Shown here: positions 14,475-24,754 of the stretch, piece by piece
Layout: each line of letters begins with the position of its first letter
Position numbering within the stretch: position 1 is the first letter of the stretch
Translations under genes and position numbers: made by a program
Origin: an uncultured Alphaproteobacteria bacterium
GTDB taxonomy: Bacteria; Pseudomonadota; Alphaproteobacteria; RF32; CAG-239
Assembly (NCBI GenBank): GCA_944391375.1
Contig: CALXTJ010000010.1
Location: 1-34,633, forward strand
Length of the DNA stretch: 34,633 bases
Reading direction: 5' to 3'
The notes under the pieces: generated by a model
Seen by the model: the letters and a program-made list of their open reading frames with translations, nothing else
What the model was told of the DNA's origin: nothing
Databases searched by the model: none

Positions 14475-14930
14475 TTAGGCAATAATGTTTACTTTGCCGC
14501 CGGCTTTTTCAACTGCTTCAACCGCAGCTTTGGAAGCTGAGTTGACCGAAATGGTTACAGCACTGGTAACCGCACCGCGAGCCAACAGGCGAACACCGTC
14601 TTGCTTGTTGCTGATAATGTTAGATTTCAATAAAGCATCAATATCAATAGCGGCAGCATCTAACTTACCGGCATCAATAGCTTTTTGAATGGTATCTAAA
14701 TTAACAACTGCAAAATGAACGGCAAACGGATTTTTAAAACCACGTTTCGGCAGACGACGGTAAATCGGCATTTGGCCTCCTTCAAAACCGTTGACTGCAA
14801 CACCGGAACGAGACTTCTGACCTTTTACGCCGCGGCCGCAGGTCTTGCCCTTGCCGCTGCCGATACCGCGACCAACGCGGATACGGTCTTTGGTAGCTCC
14901 CGGATTGTTTTTTAATTCATTAAGTTTCAT
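14475..14930 (-). CDS. rplO: 50S ribosomal protein L15
   Basis: L15 is a late-assembly large-subunit protein. The Gly/Arg/Lys-rich extended N-terminus ([25 protein letters not shown]) and [18 protein letters not shown] are diagnostic, followed by a compact C-terminal domain ending [10 protein letters not shown]. The 151 aa length is normal. It is the last gene of the long operon from rpsJ, and it is separated from rpmD by 109 bases with a large inverted repeat. SecY, its usual downstream neighbour, is displaced. Confidence 0.98.
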   Translation of the reverse strand: MKLNELKNNPGATKDRIRVGRGIGSGKGKTCGRGVKGQKSRSGVAVNGFEGGQMPIYRRLPKRGFKNPFAVHFAVVNLDTIQKAIDAGKLDAAAIDIDALLKSNIISNKQDGVRLLARGAVTSAVTISVNSASKAAVEAVEKAGGKVNIIA

Positions 14931-14986
14931 TGTTTTTCACCTAATCTTTGGTTAAATCACTATTCAAGTTTCATCTCAAAATCCGT

Positions 14987-15031
14987 AAAGGGCCGGGCGA
15001 TAAATCTATTTTAAGAATCTCTCGGCCCTTT
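14987..15031. repeat. Inverted repeat between rpmD and rplO
   Basis: AAAGGGCCG (14987-14995) and CGGCCCTTT (15023-15031) are perfect nine-base arms around a 27-base AT-rich loop. This is the only sizeable gap inside the S10-spc gene run apart from rpsJ-rplC. No T tract follows on the minus strand, so it is more likely a processing or regulatory stem than a terminator. Confidence 0.6.
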
Positions 15032-15039
15032 AACAAATT

Positions 15040-15222
15040 TTACTCTTCAACTTTTACAAGGTGGCTTACTTTGTTAATCATACCGCGAACTGCCGGAGTA
15101 TCCTCCAACACAGCCGTACGATTCATTTTGTTTAAACCTAATCCGATTAAAGTTGCTCTTTGATCTTTCGGTTTGCCGATAGGGCTGGCGATTTGAGTAA
15201 CTTTTATTGTCTTCTTAGCCAT
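15040..15222 (-). CDS. rpmD: 50S ribosomal protein L30
   Basis: At 60 aa this is the short bacterial L30, with the typical [20 protein letters not shown] opening and a GLGLNKMNR core. It ends with SHLVKVEE. It starts four bases after the rpsE stop, inside the spc part of the operon. Confidence 0.97.
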   Translation of the reverse strand: MAKKTIKVTQIASPIGKPKDQRATLIGLGLNKMNRTAVLEDTPAVRGMINKVSHLVKVEE

Positions 15223-15225
15223 GGA

Positions 15226-15786
15226 TTAAGCCTCCTCTTTTTCCATTTTAACATTTGAAGAATTTTCGCGACGACTTACAATATCTCCAACTTTTTTGCC
15301 GCGTTTGGCAGCAATCATTCTCGGAGAATTGGTAGCTTGCAAGGCGTTAAAGGTAGCCTTAATCAAGTTGTAAGGGTTGTTGGAACCCAACGACTTGGCA
15401 ACCACATCTTGTACGCCCAAAACTTCAAATACGGCACGCATCGGACCACCGGCAATAACACCGGTACCGGCCGGAGCTGTTCTTAAAACAACTTTTCCGG
15501 CACCGAAACGTCCGTGAACATCGTGATGAAGTGTTCTGCCTTCACGAAGCGGAATACGAACCATGTTCTTTTTGGCTTCATTGGTGGCTTTAACGATAGC
15601 TTCCGGAACTTCGGCAGCTTTGCCGGAACCAAATCCGACACGACCTTTCTGGTCACCGACAACAACCACTGCGGCAAAAGACATTGTGCGTCCGCCCTTA
15701 ACCGTTTTGGCAACACGATTAACATGAACCAGTTTTTCAACTAATTCTTCGGTTTTTTCTTTTTTATTATGACGATCTACAGCCAT
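15226..15786 (-). CDS. rpsE: 30S ribosomal protein S5
   Basis: S5 helps form the mRNA entry channel and affects decoding accuracy. The double-stranded RNA-binding N-terminal domain ([20 protein letters not shown], then [14 protein letters not shown]) and the C-terminal domain ([21 protein letters not shown]) are both present. The 186 aa length is within the alphaproteobacterial range. It is nine bases after rplR and directly before rpmD. Confidence 0.98.
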   Translation of the reverse strand: MAVDRHNKKEKTEELVEKLVHVNRVAKTVKGGRTMSFAAVVVVGDQKGRVGFGSGKAAEVPEAIVKATNEAKKNMVRIPLREGRTLHHDVHGRFGAGKVVLRTAPAGTGVIAGGPMRAVFEVLGVQDVVAKSLGSNNPYNLIKATFNALQATNSPRMIAAKRGKKVGDIVSRRENSSNVKMEKEEA

Positions 15787-15796
15787 TTCTTATCTC

Positions 15797-16159
15797 CTAG
15801 AATTTCAATCCGGCTTCACGAGCGGCATCAGCCAAAGCCTTAACACGACCATGATAAATGTAGCCGCCTCTGTCAAATACGACTTCACTTACACCTGACT
15901 TTACTGCTCTTTCAGCAATTAACTTACCAATGAAGCTGGCTGCTTCAACTGTAGATGATTTTTTGATGCTGTTGCGAACTTCTTTATCCAAAGTAGAGGC
16001 AGAAGCAACCGTTGCACCTTTGGCATCATCAATAATCTGCGCGTAAATGTGCTTTCCGCTGCGGAAAACCGACAATCTCATTTTTCCGTTTGCTGCAGCT
16101 TTTAAAGCTGTTCTTACGCGGGATCTTCTCTTTTCAAACAATTTTCTTGGTGTATTCAT
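15797..16159 (-). CDS. rplR: 50S ribosomal protein L18
   Basis: L18 binds 5S rRNA in the central protuberance. [24 protein letters not shown] at the N-terminus and [28 protein letters not shown] at the C-terminus are typical. The 120 aa length is standard. AGGGA lies upstream of the ATG. Confidence 0.98.
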   Translation of the reverse strand: MNTPRKLFEKRRSRVRTALKAAANGKMRLSVFRSGKHIYAQIIDDAKGATVASASTLDKEVRNSIKKSSTVEAASFIGKLIAERAVKSGVSEVVFDRGGYIYHGRVKALADAAREAGLKF

Positions 16160-16170
16160 TTTAAGTATCC

Positions 16171-16707
16171 CTATTTCTTCTTGCCTTCTTTACGACGGAT
16201 ATATTCGCCTTCATATTTTACACCTTTACCTTTGTAAGGTTCGGGTTTTCTGTATTTGCGAATTTCTGCCGCAACTTGTCCGACAAGTTGTTTATCCACA
16301 CCGAAAATCTTGATTTGTGTCGGTGACTCGCAAGAAATTTTAATTCCTTCCGGAGCCGGGAAATTTACATCATGTGAAAAGCCTAAAGAAAGAACTAACT
16401 TAGTGCCTTCCATGTGTGCCTTATAACCAACACCGACCAATTCCAAATTTTTGGTAAATCCTTCGCTGACACCTTTTACCAAAGTATTGATGTTAGCACG
16501 GGTGGTGCCCCACAAAGCACGAGCTGCCAAGCTCTGTGAATGCGGAGTTACAACAACTTTATTGTCTTCAACTTTAGCTGCAATATGACCATCGTCAAAA
16601 GAACAGCTGAGTTCACCTAATTTTCCTTTAACGGTAACAACATTACCTTCAATTGCAACCGTTACGCCGGCCGGGATATTAACCGGATATTTTCCTACTC
16701 TTGACAT
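16171..16707 (-). CDS. rplF: 50S ribosomal protein L6
   Basis: L6 lies near the factor-binding site of the large subunit. The two related domains are visible: the first opens [16 protein letters not shown], and the second includes [24 protein letters not shown] and the C-terminal signature [20 protein letters not shown]. At 178 aa it is normal. It lies between rpsH and rplR with gaps of about 12 bases. Confidence 0.98.
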   Translation of the reverse strand: MSRVGKYPVNIPAGVTVAIEGNVVTVKGKLGELSCSFDDGHIAAKVEDNKVVVTPHSQSLAARALWGTTRANINTLVKGVSEGFTKNLELVGVGYKAHMEGTKLVLSLGFSHDVNFPAPEGIKISCESPTQIKIFGVDKQLVGQVAAEIRKYRKPEPYKGKGVKYEGEYIRRKEGKKK

Positions 16708-16719
16708 CCGTTTTCTCCC

Positions 16720-17118
16720 TTAGAATACCTGACACAAAATTTCACCGCCGACATTGGCTTTACGAGCATCGTTATCGCTCATAACACCTTGCGGGGTAGA
16801 AATAATGGAAATACCTAATCCGTTATAAACTCTGGGTAAATCTTTAACGCTTGAATAAACGCGACGACCCGGAGTGGAAACGCGGTAAATTTCCGTTATA
16901 ACCGAAGCACCCTCATGGTACTTTAATTTAATGTGAAGTTCATCAATACCGGGCTTTACATTTTTCTTTTCAAAATCTTCAATGTAGCCTTCTTTTTTCA
17001 AAACTTCCAACACATTTTCACGCAAGCGAGAAGCAGGTGATACAACATCACTTTGTTTCGCTCTTTGTGCGTTTCTAATGCGTGTGAGCATATCGCCCAA
17101 AGGATCTGTCATAGACAT
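16720..17118 (-). CDS. rpsH: 30S ribosomal protein S8
   Basis: S8 is a primary 16S rRNA binder and, in E. coli, the repressor of the spc operon. MTDPLGDMLTRIRNAQ and the C-terminal GLGISIISTPQGVMSDNDARKANVGGEILC are family signatures. A second ATG two codons in is possible, but GGAGGAG is well placed for the first. The 132 aa length is normal. I did not identify an S8 operator. Confidence 0.98.
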   Translation of the reverse strand: MSMTDPLGDMLTRIRNAQRAKQSDVVSPASRLRENVLEVLKKEGYIEDFEKKNVKPGIDELHIKLKYHEGASVITEIYRVSTPGRRVYSSVKDLPRVYNGLGISIISTPQGVMSDNDARKANVGGEILCQVF

Positions 17119-17131
17119 TTATATCTCCTCC

Positions 17132-17437
17132 TTACCAGCTTGATTTTACCAATCCCGGAATTTCGCCGAAGCTGGCCATGTTTCTTAATTCAACACGACC
17201 CAAACCGAACTTCCGGTAATAACTACGAGCACGACCGGTCAATTTGCAGCGGTTTCTTACTCTGATTTTTGCAGAGTTACGCGGCAATGCGGCCAACTTT
17301 AATGTTGCCTGAAATCTCTCTTCCGGAGAAGCGTTTTTATCCATAACAACATTTTTTAATTTTTGACGGCGATTAGCATACTTCTCGGCCATCTTTTTTC
17401 TTTTCAAGTTTCTATATACTGAACTTGTCTTTGACAT
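17132..17437 (-). CDS. rpsN: 30S ribosomal protein S14, zinc-free form
   Basis: The 101-aa long form lacks the paired CxxC motifs of zinc-type S14, as is usual in Proteobacteria. RVRNRCKLTGRARSYYRKFGLGRVELR and the end IPGLVKSSW are diagnostic. It sits between rplE and rpsH. Confidence 0.98.
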   Translation of the reverse strand: MSKTSSVYRNLKRKKMAEKYANRRQKLKNVVMDKNASPEERFQATLKLAALPRNSAKIRVRNRCKLTGRARSYYRKFGLGRVELRNMASFGEIPGLVKSSW

Positions 17438-17451
17438 AGTAAAATCTCCGC

Positions 17452-17991
17452 TTATTTCTTGTAAGGCAGGTTAAATGAGGTCAGCAAAAATTTTGCTTCT
17501 TCATCTGTTTTTGCCGATGTGCAAATGACAATATCCATTCCGCGGACTTCATCTACTTTTTCATAGTTGATTTCCGGGAAAATGATCTGCTCTTTAATAC
17601 CAAAAGCGAAATTGCCTTTACCATCAAAGTTTTTACCCGATATACCGTGGAAGTCTCTGATACGCGGCAAAGCCATATTGATAAGTCTTTCCAAAAATTC
17701 ATACATTTTGGTAGATCTTAAGGTAACTTTGCAGCCAATGGGCATACCTTCTCTTAATTTGAAGGTAGCAATAGACTTACGAGCGGTTGTCATAACCGGT
17801 TTTTGACCGGCAATCAAAGCCAACTCTTCCATGGCACTGTTAAGTTTCTTTTTATCCGTAACGGCGTCGCCGACACCCATGTTCAACACAATTTTGGTCA
17901 GCTTAGGTATCTCATGTGGGTTCTTGTAACCGAATTTTTCCACAAGAGATTTCTTTATGACGTCGTTATATAATGTTTCAAAATTTGCCAT
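17452..17991 (-). CDS. rplE: 50S ribosomal protein L5
   Basis: L5 binds 5S rRNA and contacts P-site t[48 protein letters not shown] and [11 protein letters not shown] are standard. At 179 aa it has the usual length. It lies 11 bases after rplX. Confidence 0.98.
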   Translation of the reverse strand: MANFETLYNDVIKKSLVEKFGYKNPHEIPKLTKIVLNMGVGDAVTDKKKLNSAMEELALIAGQKPVMTTARKSIATFKLREGMPIGCKVTLRSTKMYEFLERLINMALPRIRDFHGISGKNFDGKGNFAFGIKEQIIFPEINYEKVDEVRGMDIVICTSAKTDEEAKFLLTSFNLPYKK

Positions 17992-18002
17992 AAAATTTTC
18001 TC

Positions 18003-18317
18003 CTATTTATCGATTACTTCACCGGATTTACGGGCGATACGAACTTTTGTTCCTTTGTCATCTTTGTAACCGACTTTGGAAGCTTTACCTTCCGAAGTTA
18101 CTATGGCAACATTGGAAACATGAATTGCGGCTTCTTTGGTAACAATTCCGCCGGGAGTAGTTTGGCTGGGCTTGGTGTGTCTTTTTACCAAATTAACACC
18201 TTGTACAACAACTTTACTCTCTTTGGGCATTGCTTTCAATACTTCGCCTGTTTTACCTTTGTCATCACCAGACAAGATAATAACTTTATCACCTTTTTTA
18301 ATTTTCATTTTTGGCAT
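18003..18317 (-). CDS. rplX: 50S ribosomal protein L24
   Basis: L24 initiates large-subunit assembly. The N-terminal KOW motif ([22 protein letters not shown]) and [10 protein letters not shown] are diagnostic. It is 104 aa. It starts one base after the rplN stop, and its GGAGG ribosome site lies inside the rplN end, which implies coupled translation. Confidence 0.98.
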   Translation of the reverse strand: MPKMKIKKGDKVIILSGDDKGKTGEVLKAMPKESKVVVQGVNLVKRHTKPSQTTPGGIVTKEAAIHVSNVAIVTSEGKASKVGYKDDKGTKVRIARKSGEVIDK

Positions 18318-18318
18318 A

Positions 18319-18687
18319 CTATAATACCTCCGGTGCTAATGAAATGATTTTCATAAATTTCTTTGCACGCAACTCTCTGGTAACGGGGCCAAAGATACGA
18401 GTACCAATCGGCTCACCGTCTTTGTTGATAAGAACTGCGGCGTTGCTGTCAAAACGGATAACACTGCCGTCTTTGCGTCTGATGTCGCTGGCGGTTCTTA
18501 CAATAACCGCTTTGCATACATCACCTTTTTTAACACGACCTTTCGGCATTGCGTCCTTAATTGAAACAACAATAACATCACCTACGGAAGCATGCATTCT
18601 CTTGGACCCGCCAAGAACTTTAATGCACTGCACCTGACGTGCTCCGGAATTATCCGCAACATCTAGGTTGGTTTGCATCTGTATCAT
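18319..18687 (-). CDS. rplN: 50S ribosomal protein L14
   Basis: L14 contacts the small subunit at an intersubunit bridge. [21 protein letters not shown] and the C-terminal [13 protein letters not shown] are family signatures. The 122 aa length is standard. It follows rpsQ by 19 bases. Confidence 0.98.
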   Translation of the reverse strand: MIQMQTNLDVADNSGARQVQCIKVLGGSKRMHASVGDVIVVSIKDAMPKGRVKKGDVCKAVIVRTASDIRRKDGSVIRFDSNAAVLINKDGEPIGTRIFGPVTRELRAKKFMKIISLAPEVL

Positions 18688-18706
18688 TTTTTAATTCCTT
18701 CTTTTC

Positions 18707-18943
18707 TTAGGCGTTATCAACTACAACAGTCCAAGCTTTGGTTTTGGAATAAGGTTTAGATTCAATAATGGAAACCTGATCCCCTACTTTGAACTGATTA
18801 TTTTCGTCGTGAGCGGCATATTTTTTGCTTCTTTTCACGAACTTTTTATAAACAGGATGCATAACCTGACGCTCTACTCTGACCACGACGGTTTTATCCT
18901 GTTTGTCACTTACAACAACACCTTGAAGAATTCTTTTAGGCAT
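18707..18943 (-). CDS. rpsQ: 30S ribosomal protein S17
   Basis: S17 is an OB-fold primary rRNA-binding protein. [39 protein letters not shown] and the [16 protein letters not shown] segment are diagnostic. It is 78 aa and has normal spacing to rpmC. Confidence 0.98.
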   Translation of the reverse strand: MPKRILQGVVVSDKQDKTVVVRVERQVMHPVYKKFVKRSKKYAAHDENNQFKVGDQVSIIESKPYSKTKAWTVVVDNA

Positions 18944-18954
18944 AGTCTTTTCTC

Positions 18955-19152
18955 CTAACTATTCTTCTTGCGCTCAGTAATGAGCGTGTTGATTTTGGCT
19001 ATTTCGCGACGAACTTTACGAACCTGAGCGGTATTGTTAAGTTGGCCGGTTGATTGTTGAATACGCAAGTTAAATTGCTCTTTTTTGCATTCCATCAATT
19101 TAGCTTCCAATTCATCAATCGTCATAGCGCGTAAATCTTTTGTTTTAACCAT
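18955..19152 (-). CDS. rpmC: 50S ribosomal protein L29
   Basis: L29 is a two-helix protein beside the exit tunnel that helps dock SRP and trigger factor. [24 protein letters not shown] and the second helix [16 protein letters not shown] are typical. At 65 aa it is standard. Its ATG overlaps the rplP stop by one base (TAATG). Confidence 0.97.
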   Translation of the reverse strand: MVKTKDLRAMTIDELEAKLMECKKEQFNLRIQQSTGQLNNTAQVRKVRREIAKINTLITERKKNS

Positions 19153-19580
19153 TATGCTTCTCCTTTATCTGAATTCAAGCGCTGAACAAACTTGCTTTTA
19201 ACCGGCAATTTTGCAGCACCGAGAGCAAATGCTCTGCGGGCGGTTTCTTCATCAATACCTTCCGCTTCAAACATGATGCGTCCCGGTTTAACTCTTGCAA
19301 CCCAGAATTCAATAGAGCCTTTACCTTTACCCATACGAACCTCGGCCGGTTTATCCGACACCGGAACATCCGGGAAAATTCTGATCCATAATCTTCCGGC
19401 TCTTTTCATCTCACGAGTAATGGCACGACGAGCAGCTTCAATTTGACGAGCTGTTACGCGTTCCGGAGTGAGAGCCTTCAATCCATATGAACCGAAACTC
19501 AAAGTTGATCCGCCTTTAGCCAGGCCGTGAATACGACCTTTATGCTGTTTACGGAACTTCATACGTTTTGGACTTAACAT
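19152..19580 (-). CDS. rplP: 50S ribosomal protein L16
   Basis: L16 lies near the peptidyl-transferase centre and A-site t[43 protein letters not shown] and [17 protein letters not shown] are diagnostic. The 142 aa length is slightly over the usual 136-138, because of a short C-terminal extension. It lies between rpsC and rpmC. Confidence 0.98.
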   Translation of the reverse strand: MLSPKRMKFRKQHKGRIHGLAKGGSTLSFGSYGLKALTPERVTARQIEAARRAITREMKRAGRLWIRIFPDVPVSDKPAEVRMGKGKGSIEFWVARVKPGRIMFEAEGIDEETARRAFALGAAKLPVKSKFVQRLNSDKGEA

Positions 19581-19599
19581 TTTATTCTAACCTCATTTA

Positions 19600-20271
19600 T
19601 TATTTCTGTTCAGCCAGCTTTTTGTCCTGTGCCATCGGATCGTGAGCCATAATTTCGCCCTTATAAATCCAAACTTTTACGCCACAGGCACCATAAGTGG
19701 TATGAGCCGTAGAGGTAGCATAATCAATGTCGGCACGCAAAGTGTGCAACGGAACGCGTCCTTCACGGTAGTATTCGGTACGAGCAATTTCGGCTCCGCC
19801 CAAACGACCGCTGCAGCATACTTTGATACCTTCGGCACCCAAACGAAGTGCAGACTGCATAACTCTCTTCATAGCACGGCGGAAAGCAACACGTCTTTCC
19901 AATTGCTGAGCTACTGAATCAGCAACAAGTTTGGCATCCAATTCAGGTTTTCTTACTTCCAAAATGTTCAGTTGAACTTCGGAAGCAGTTAATTTTTGAA
20001 TTTCCTTACGCAAATTCTCAATATCCTGACCTTTTTTGCCAATTACGACACCAGGTCTTGCAGAGTGAATTGTAACTCTGGCTTTTTTAGCCGGACGTTC
20101 AATAACGATACGGCTGATACCGGCCTGAGCCAATTTCTCTTTCAAGAATTCTTTAATTTTTAAATCTTCGTGGAGATAATCGGTAAACTTATCATCATCA
20201 GCATACCAACGAGAGTCCCAAGTGCGATTAACGCCCAAACGAAGACCTGTAGGATTTACTTTCTGTCCCAT
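19600..20271 (-). CDS. rpsC: 30S ribosomal protein S3
   Basis: S3 forms part of the mRNA entry helicase site. [22 protein letters not shown], the KH domain ([20 protein letters not shown]) and [30 protein letters not shown] are standard. The frame extends five codons upstream, but the ATG at 20271 matches the family start and has GGGGAG seven bases before it. The result is 223 aa. It starts just after the rplV stop. Confidence 0.98.
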   Translation of the reverse strand: MGQKVNPTGLRLGVNRTWDSRWYADDDKFTDYLHEDLKIKEFLKEKLAQAGISRIVIERPAKKARVTIHSARPGVVIGKKGQDIENLRKEIQKLTASEVQLNILEVRKPELDAKLVADSVAQQLERRVAFRRAMKRVMQSALRLGAEGIKVCCSGRLGGAEIARTEYYREGRVPLHTLRADIDYATSTAHTTYGACGVKVWIYKGEIMAHDPMAQDKKLAEQK

Positions 20272-20275
20272 TTCC

Positions 20276-20650
20276 TTACTCCCCACGCTCAGTTACGACA
20301 ACGGTCAGGCTGGAGAAGGGTTTTAATACCCGAGCTCCGCGTCCGCGACCGCGTGCGTGCATACGTTTCATTACTAAACCTTTACCGACAAATGCTTCGC
20401 TTACGAATAATTTATCAATGTTAAGGTTGTGGTTATTTTCGGCATTAGCGATTGCAGATTGCAATACGGCCAATGCGACCTTGGCAATTCTTCTCTTAGA
20501 GAAAGTAAGTTCAGCAACAGCTTTCTCTGCTGCCAGACCGCGGATGGTTTGAGCAACTAAGTTCAGTTTACGCGGGCTGGTGCGAATAGAGTTGCATACG
20601 GCCATAGCCTGATTATTAGCTACTCTTCTTGCATCTTTAGTTTTTCCCAT
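20276..20650 (-). CDS. rplV: 50S ribosomal protein L22
   Basis: L22 lines the exit tunnel with its extended loop. [32 protein letters not shown] and the loop [20 protein letters not shown] are diagnostic. It is 124 aa and starts two bases after the rpsS stop. Confidence 0.98.
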   Translation of the reverse strand: MGKTKDARRVANNQAMAVCNSIRTSPRKLNLVAQTIRGLAAEKAVAELTFSKRRIAKVALAVLQSAIANAENNHNLNIDKLFVSEAFVGKGLVMKRMHARGRGRGARVLKPFSSLTVVVTERGE

Positions 20651-20652
20651 AA

Positions 20653-20931
20653 TTAACCTCTCTTAGCTGTTTTATCTGCGGCGTGACCGTAGAAAGTACG
20701 GGTCGGTGCAAATTCACCGAACTTATGACCAACCATATCCTCGGTAACCAATACCGGAACAAATTTGTGGCCATTGTGAACGCCGAATGTTAATCCAACG
20801 AACTGCGGCAACATTGTTGAACGACGTGACCAAATTTTAATCACTTCATTACGACCTGAAGCTCTAGCTGCATCAGCCTTCTTAAGAAGATAGCCATCAA
20901 CAAAAGGTCCTTTCCATACGGAACGTGTCAT
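20653..20931 (-). CDS. rpsS: 30S ribosomal protein S19
   Basis: S19 pairs with S13 in the subunit head. [38 protein letters not shown] and [27 protein letters not shown] are unmistakable. The 92 aa length is standard. Confidence 0.98.
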   Translation of the reverse strand: MTRSVWKGPFVDGYLLKKADAARASGRNEVIKIWSRRSTMLPQFVGLTFGVHNGHKFVPVLVTEDMVGHKFGEFAPTRTFYGHAADKTAKRG

Positions 20932-20946
20932 TAGCGTTTCTCCTTA

Positions 20947-21780
20947 TTATTTCTTGTTATCATGACGAGATCTCATAATAAAGCGATCTGTCTTCTTGTT
21001 AGAACGAGTTTTAGCACCCTTAGTCGGTTTACCCCAAGGTGTAACCGGATGACGGCCACCGGAGGTTCTGCCTTCACCACCACCATGCGGGTGGTCAACC
21101 GGGTTCATTGCAACACCGCGGACAACCGGTCTGATACCCAACCAGCGGGAACGACCTGCTTTACCGAGTGATTTGTTTTGATTATCCGGATTGGATACGG
21201 CACCAACTGTTGCCAAACATTCCTCACGAACGATTCTCAGTTCGCCGGAACTTAATTTTAATTGAGCATAGCCTGCGTCTTTACCTACAACTTGAGCATA
21301 GCAACCGGCCGAACGAACCAATTGTCCGCCCTTGCCTGCTCTTAACTCAACATTGTGTACAATGGTACCAACCGGCATACTCTTCAAAGGCATAGCATTA
21401 CCGGGTTTGATATCAGCTTTTGCCGAAGCAATTACTTTATCACCGGCTTTTAGTCTTTGCGGAGCCAAAATATAAGCCAATTCGCCATCTTCATACTTAA
21501 TTAAAGCAATAAAAGATGTACGGTTTGGATCATATTCAATACGCTCAACCGTTGCCTCGCAATCAAATTTATTGCGTTTGAAGTCGATAACTCTCAGCTT
21601 GCGTTTATGTCCGCCGCCGATTCTCCGACTTGTAACATGTCCAAAATTATCACGCCCACCGGTTTTGGTCAAACCGACTGTCAATGTTTTTTCCGGTGCA
21701 CCTTTGTACAATTCGCTTCTGTCAACAATAATCAGCTGACGAAGTCCCGGAGATGTGGGCTTAAATGTTTTTAAAGCCAT
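20947..21780 (-). CDS. rplB: 50S ribosomal protein L2
   Basis: L2 is essential for subunit association and peptidyl-transferase formation. The SH3-like and OB domains and the C-terminal [20 protein letters not shown] motif with the conserved histidine are present, followed by a basic tail. At 277 aa it is normal. It starts two bases after rplW. Confidence 0.98.
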   Translation of the reverse strand: MALKTFKPTSPGLRQLIIVDRSELYKGAPEKTLTVGLTKTGGRDNFGHVTSRRIGGGHKRKLRVIDFKRNKFDCEATVERIEYDPNRTSFIALIKYEDGELAYILAPQRLKAGDKVIASAKADIKPGNAMPLKSMPVGTIVHNVELRAGKGGQLVRSAGCYAQVVGKDAGYAQLKLSSGELRIVREECLATVGAVSNPDNQNKSLGKAGRSRWLGIRPVVRGVAMNPVDHPHGGGEGRTSGGRHPVTPWGKPTKGAKTRSNKKTDRFIMRSRHDNKK

Positions 21781-21782
21781 GA

Positions 21783-22103
21783 CTAAATTCCTGTTGTAAC
21801 ATCAATGTTTTGACCATCAGCAAGCGTCACAACGGCTTTTTTATAATCAGAGCGAACGCCCTGACGGCCGCGGAATACTTTTACCTTGCCGAACTGACGA
21901 ATGGTATTTACCTTATTTACCTTAACGTTGAAGATATTTTCAACGGCTGATTTGACTTCATCTTTGGTCGCAGATAACGGCACCATAAAGGTAACCTTGC
22001 CGGCTTCTGATGAAACCATGGATTTTTCGGTAATTACCGGACGAACCAATGTATCGTACATTTTTGCGGTAACATTGTTTGATTTCTTAAGATTTTTTAC
22101 CAT
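21783..22103 (-). CDS. rplW: 50S ribosomal protein L23
   Basis: L23 is the exit-site docking protein for trigger factor and [38 protein letters not shown] and [11 protein letters not shown] are typical. The frame opens seven codons upstream at 22124, but the ATG at 22103 has GGAGAG six bases before it, so I use 106 aa. It overlaps the end of rplD by seven bases. Confidence 0.97.
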   Translation of the reverse strand: MVKNLKKSNNVTAKMYDTLVRPVITEKSMVSSEAGKVTFMVPLSATKDEVKSAVENIFNVKVNKVNTIRQFGKVKVFRGRQGVRSDYKKAVVTLADGQNIDVTTGI

Positions 22104-22720
22104 TTCAATCTCTCCTTCAAGCATTCAACCGCATCCGTGGTCAACACCAGTTTGTCTCTTCTCAAGATGTCATATACATTGGCACCGATTGTCGGCAGAA
22201 CGTCAACGCCTGCGATATTGCGGCTGGCCAACGCAAAGTTTACATCTACTTCCTTGCCGTCAATGAACAAGCAGTTTTTCAAACCGCAAACATCCAACTT
22301 CGCTTTCAAGTCTTTTGTTTTCGGTGCTGACAACTTTGCTTGGTCAATAATAACAAGGTTGCCCTCTTTGGCTTTCGCAGAGAGAGCCGTTTTCAAACCG
22401 AGTTTTCTGAATTTTTTGGTCAAATCGTGCGAATGGTCGCGGACAACCGGACCGAACACGATACCGCCCTTGCGGAACTGCGCTCCTTTACGGGAACCTT
22501 GACGCGCATTACCACTGCCTTTTTGCTTAAACGGCTTGGCCGGCGTCAAAGCAACATCGGAACGTCCTTTGGTCTGGTGAGTACCAGCCTGCTGGCGGGC
22601 GAGTTGCCAAACAACAACACGGTGTAAAATATCAGCACGAACTTCAAGCCCGAAAATCGAGTCGTCAAGTTCAATTGTACCGACACTTTTATTATCTAAA
22701 TTTAAGATGTCCTGTTTCAT
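22097..22720 (-). CDS. rplD: 50S ribosomal protein L4
   Basis: L4 reaches into the exit tunnel and, in E. coli, represses the S10 operon. [42 protein letters not shown] and GGIVFGP are diagnostic. A TTG three codons upstream (22729) is possible, but the ATG at 22720 with AAGGA nine bases before it is better. The product is 207 aa. Confidence 0.97.
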   Translation of the reverse strand: MKQDILNLDNKSVGTIELDDSIFGLEVRADILHRVVVWQLARQQAGTHQTKGRSDVALTPAKPFKQKGSGNARQGSRKGAQFRKGGIVFGPVVRDHSHDLTKKFRKLGLKTALSAKAKEGNLVIIDQAKLSAPKTKDLKAKLDVCGLKNCLFIDGKEVDVNFALASRNIAGVDVLPTIGANVYDILRRDKLVLTTDAVECLKERLKW

Positions 22721-22740
22721 AATTTTCAATCCTTACAATC

Positions 22741-23469
22741 TTATGCATTTTCAGCCGGAGCAACTTCTTCGGCTTTAACTGCAACAGGTTCATCAACTTT
22801 TTTCAATCCGGCCGGCATCGGCAGCTGCACATTGGCAGTTTTTTTCACGGCATCGGTAACGCGAACCCAAGTGTTTTCAGACCCCGGAACGGCACCTTTA
22901 ACCATAATCAAACCTCTGGCAGCATCAATAGCAACAACTTTAAGGTTTTGCACGGTAACCCGTTCTGAACCCATATGTCCAGCCATTTTTTTGCCTTTGA
23001 ACACTTTGCCGGGATCTTGTCTATTTCCCGTAGAACCGTGAGAACGGTGCGAAACCGAAACGCCGTGCGTGGCCTCCAAGCCGGCAAAGTTGTGGCGTTT
23101 CATAGCGCCGGCAAAACCCTTACCGATGGATGTGGCACAAACATCAACATACTGCCCCGGCACAAAGTGCTCAACCGACAGTTCGTTTCCGACCGAAAGC
23201 AGACAATCTTCAGAAACTCTGAACTCACCCAACTTTTTCTTCGGTTCAACATTGGCTTTTGCAAAATGTCCCTTCATCGGCTTGGATACATTTTTAGCCT
23301 TAACAGCGCCCGTCCCTAATTGAACGGCTGTATATCCATCCTTTTCCATCGTTTTAACGGCAACAACCTTCAACCCGTCTACACTTAAAACCGTAACCGG
23401 AACATGAACGCCGTTCGCCTCAAAAATGCGGGACATTCCCAATTTTTTTGCGATCAGACCTGTACGCAT
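22741..23469 (-). CDS. rplC: 50S ribosomal protein L3
   Basis: L3 is an early-assembly protein near the peptidyl-transferase centre. [13 protein letters not shown] at the start, [33 protein letters not shown] and [20 protein letters not shown] are family signatures. At 242 aa it is longer than the usual 205-220, because the C-terminus carries an Ala/Glu/Val tail (about the last 25 residues). It is preceded by a 64-base gap holding a seven-pair stem (23494-23500 with 23516-23522). Confidence 0.98.
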   Translation of the reverse strand: MRTGLIAKKLGMSRIFEANGVHVPVTVLSVDGLKVVAVKTMEKDGYTAVQLGTGAVKAKNVSKPMKGHFAKANVEPKKKLGEFRVSEDCLLSVGNELSVEHFVPGQYVDVCATSIGKGFAGAMKRHNFAGLEATHGVSVSHRSHGSTGNRQDPGKVFKGKKMAGHMGSERVTVQNLKVVAIDAARGLIMVKGAVPGSENTWVRVTDAVKKTANVQLPMPAGLKKVDEPVAVKAEEVAPAENA

Positions 23470-23533
23470 TATTATTTTTTCCTTTTCTAATTGGTTGACG
23501 CCTCATATTTCAAAACGCCAACATTAAAATTTA

Positions 23534-23845
23534 TTACAATTTAATTTCTACATTAACGCCGGCAGCCAAATCCAATTTCATTAAAGCATCAACTGTCTGC
23601 GGTGTAGGATCTACAATATCAAGAAGTCTTTTATGTGTGCGAATTTCAAACTGCTCACGAGATTTCTTGTTAACATGAGGAGAACGGTTTACCGTAAACT
23701 TCTCAATTCTGGTCGGCAGAGGAATAGGTCCTCTTACATTTGCCCCGGTTCTTTTGGCTGTGTGTACAATCTCTTTGGTGGAGAGATCTAACAAACGATG
23801 GTCAAAAGCCTTGAGGCGAATTCTTATATTTTGGGTTTCCATCAT
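23534..23845 (-). CDS. rpsJ: 30S ribosomal protein S10
   Basis: S10 is a subunit-head protein that also serves as NusE in antitermination. [48 protein letters not shown] and [11 protein letters not shown] are standard. Two ATGs lie side by side, and I keep the first because AGGGAA is closer to it. It heads the operon, with no tuf or fusA upstream. Confidence 0.98.
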   Translation of the reverse strand: MMETQNIRIRLKAFDHRLLDLSTKEIVHTAKRTGANVRGPIPLPTRIEKFTVNRSPHVNKKSREQFEIRTHKRLLDIVDPTPQTVDALMKLDLAAGVNVEIKL

Positions 23846-24011
23846 TTTTTTATTATTCCCTATAACTAAACGGCAAAAACCACCTTAACGGCGTCCTGCC
23901 ATTTAACTTGTTAAAACAATAGCAAAACATTCTATAGCAACGCTTTGCTCTATATTTTATATTTAACATCACTGAGGCTTGTTAAAGGCCCCAAACAAAC
24001 GTTGTAGGCCG
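23846..24011 (-). promoter_or_regulatory. Leader of the S10 operon
   Basis: The predicted rpsJ mRNA leader is about 160 bases. It contains AGCAA/TTGCT (23936-23949, four-base loop) and a weaker GAGGC/GCCCC pair (23974-23978 with 23988-23992). In E. coli a leader in this position is the target of L4. No sequence here is close enough for me to call the same motif. Confidence 0.4.
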
Positions 24012-24040
24012 CTTATAACACATGATTTTAGACTTTGCAA
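24012..24040 (-). promoter_or_regulatory. Strong promoter of the S10-spc operon
   Basis: TTGCAA (24040-24035) and TATAAG (24017-24012, five of six) are 17 bases apart on the minus strand. Long A- and T-runs (24044-24070) lie directly upstream of the -35, like an UP element. Confidence 0.7.
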
Positions 24041-24362
24041 GCAAAAAATTAACAAAAAATCAAAAAAAAGTTAATACCGCAAACCCTTGCCCAGACTCTC
24101 TTTGAATCCTTTTGCCTATCCCTCTTATTAACCTTTTTGAGTCTAAAAATATACATCCTTACTTTATTTATATAACTATTTATTAGTGTCTCATACCCCT
24201 TTATATTCCAATCTCCGACATTATATCTGTTTATTATTATTTATTCTTCTCTTATTCAACTTTTAGAAAAAATATGCTATTTTGAAAATTAAAGGTTGCA
24301 TATTTGATTTTTCTATTATAAATATATAAACAAAACATAATCAACTTTTTGTGGAGGTAAAC
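24041..24362. other. AT-rich intergenic region, no gene seen
   Basis: Between the S10 promoter and the RHH gene I see no supported open frame. The plus strand is pyrimidine-rich at 24070-24240. An AGACTC/GAGTCT pair (24093-24098, 24139-24144) is far apart and may be chance. TTGCAT near 24296 followed by TATAAA about 15 bases later is a possible but poorly spaced promoter for the RHH gene. Confidence 0.4.
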
Positions 24363-24677
24363 ATGACTAAACTCGCCAATCGCGTTATTTCCGTTTTTAA
24401 CCGCAAAACCAGTATGCGGCTGGCCATGCCCGAATGGACCGCTGTTGATGATATTTGCAAACGCGAACACATCAAACGCAAAAAACTTTTTGAACTGATT
24501 GAAAGCAACAAAGACCCCAAGCTCGGCTTTACCTGTTCGGTAAGGTTATTTGCCATAACTTATCTGCACCATAATTTGCTAAATTCAGCTTACGGACAAC
24601 CCGACAGCAATTTTAAAAAACCTGCCGACAAGGATGCCTATCCCAACATTGCTAAAACCTTTCAGATTATGTCATAA
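24363..24677 (+). CDS. Ribbon-helix-helix domain protein (RHH_4 type)
   Basis: The N-terminal half, around TSMRLAMPEWTAVDDICKREHIKRKKLFELIES, fits the RHH_4 fold common in Alphaproteobacteria. It comprises a short strand for DNA contact, a first helix, and a second helix ending before SVRLFAITYLHH. Such proteins are usually small DNA-binding regulators. GGAGG lies five bases before the ATG at 24363, which I prefer to the earlier frame start at 24351. The 104-aa protein has no membrane segment. It precedes a proline-rich exported protein gene by 77 bases. A regulatory target cannot be read from the sequence. Confidence 0.72.
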   Translation: MTKLANRVISVFNRKTSMRLAMPEWTAVDDICKREHIKRKKLFELIESNKDPKLGFTCSVRLFAITYLHHNLLNSAYGQPDSNFKKPADKDAYPNIAKTFQIMS

Positions 24678-24754
24678 ACCACAACCTAAGTTTTATTTAA
24701 AGCGGCTTAGCATATTATATATTATGAGCAGCAATTTGAGAAAAGGATAGTTTG

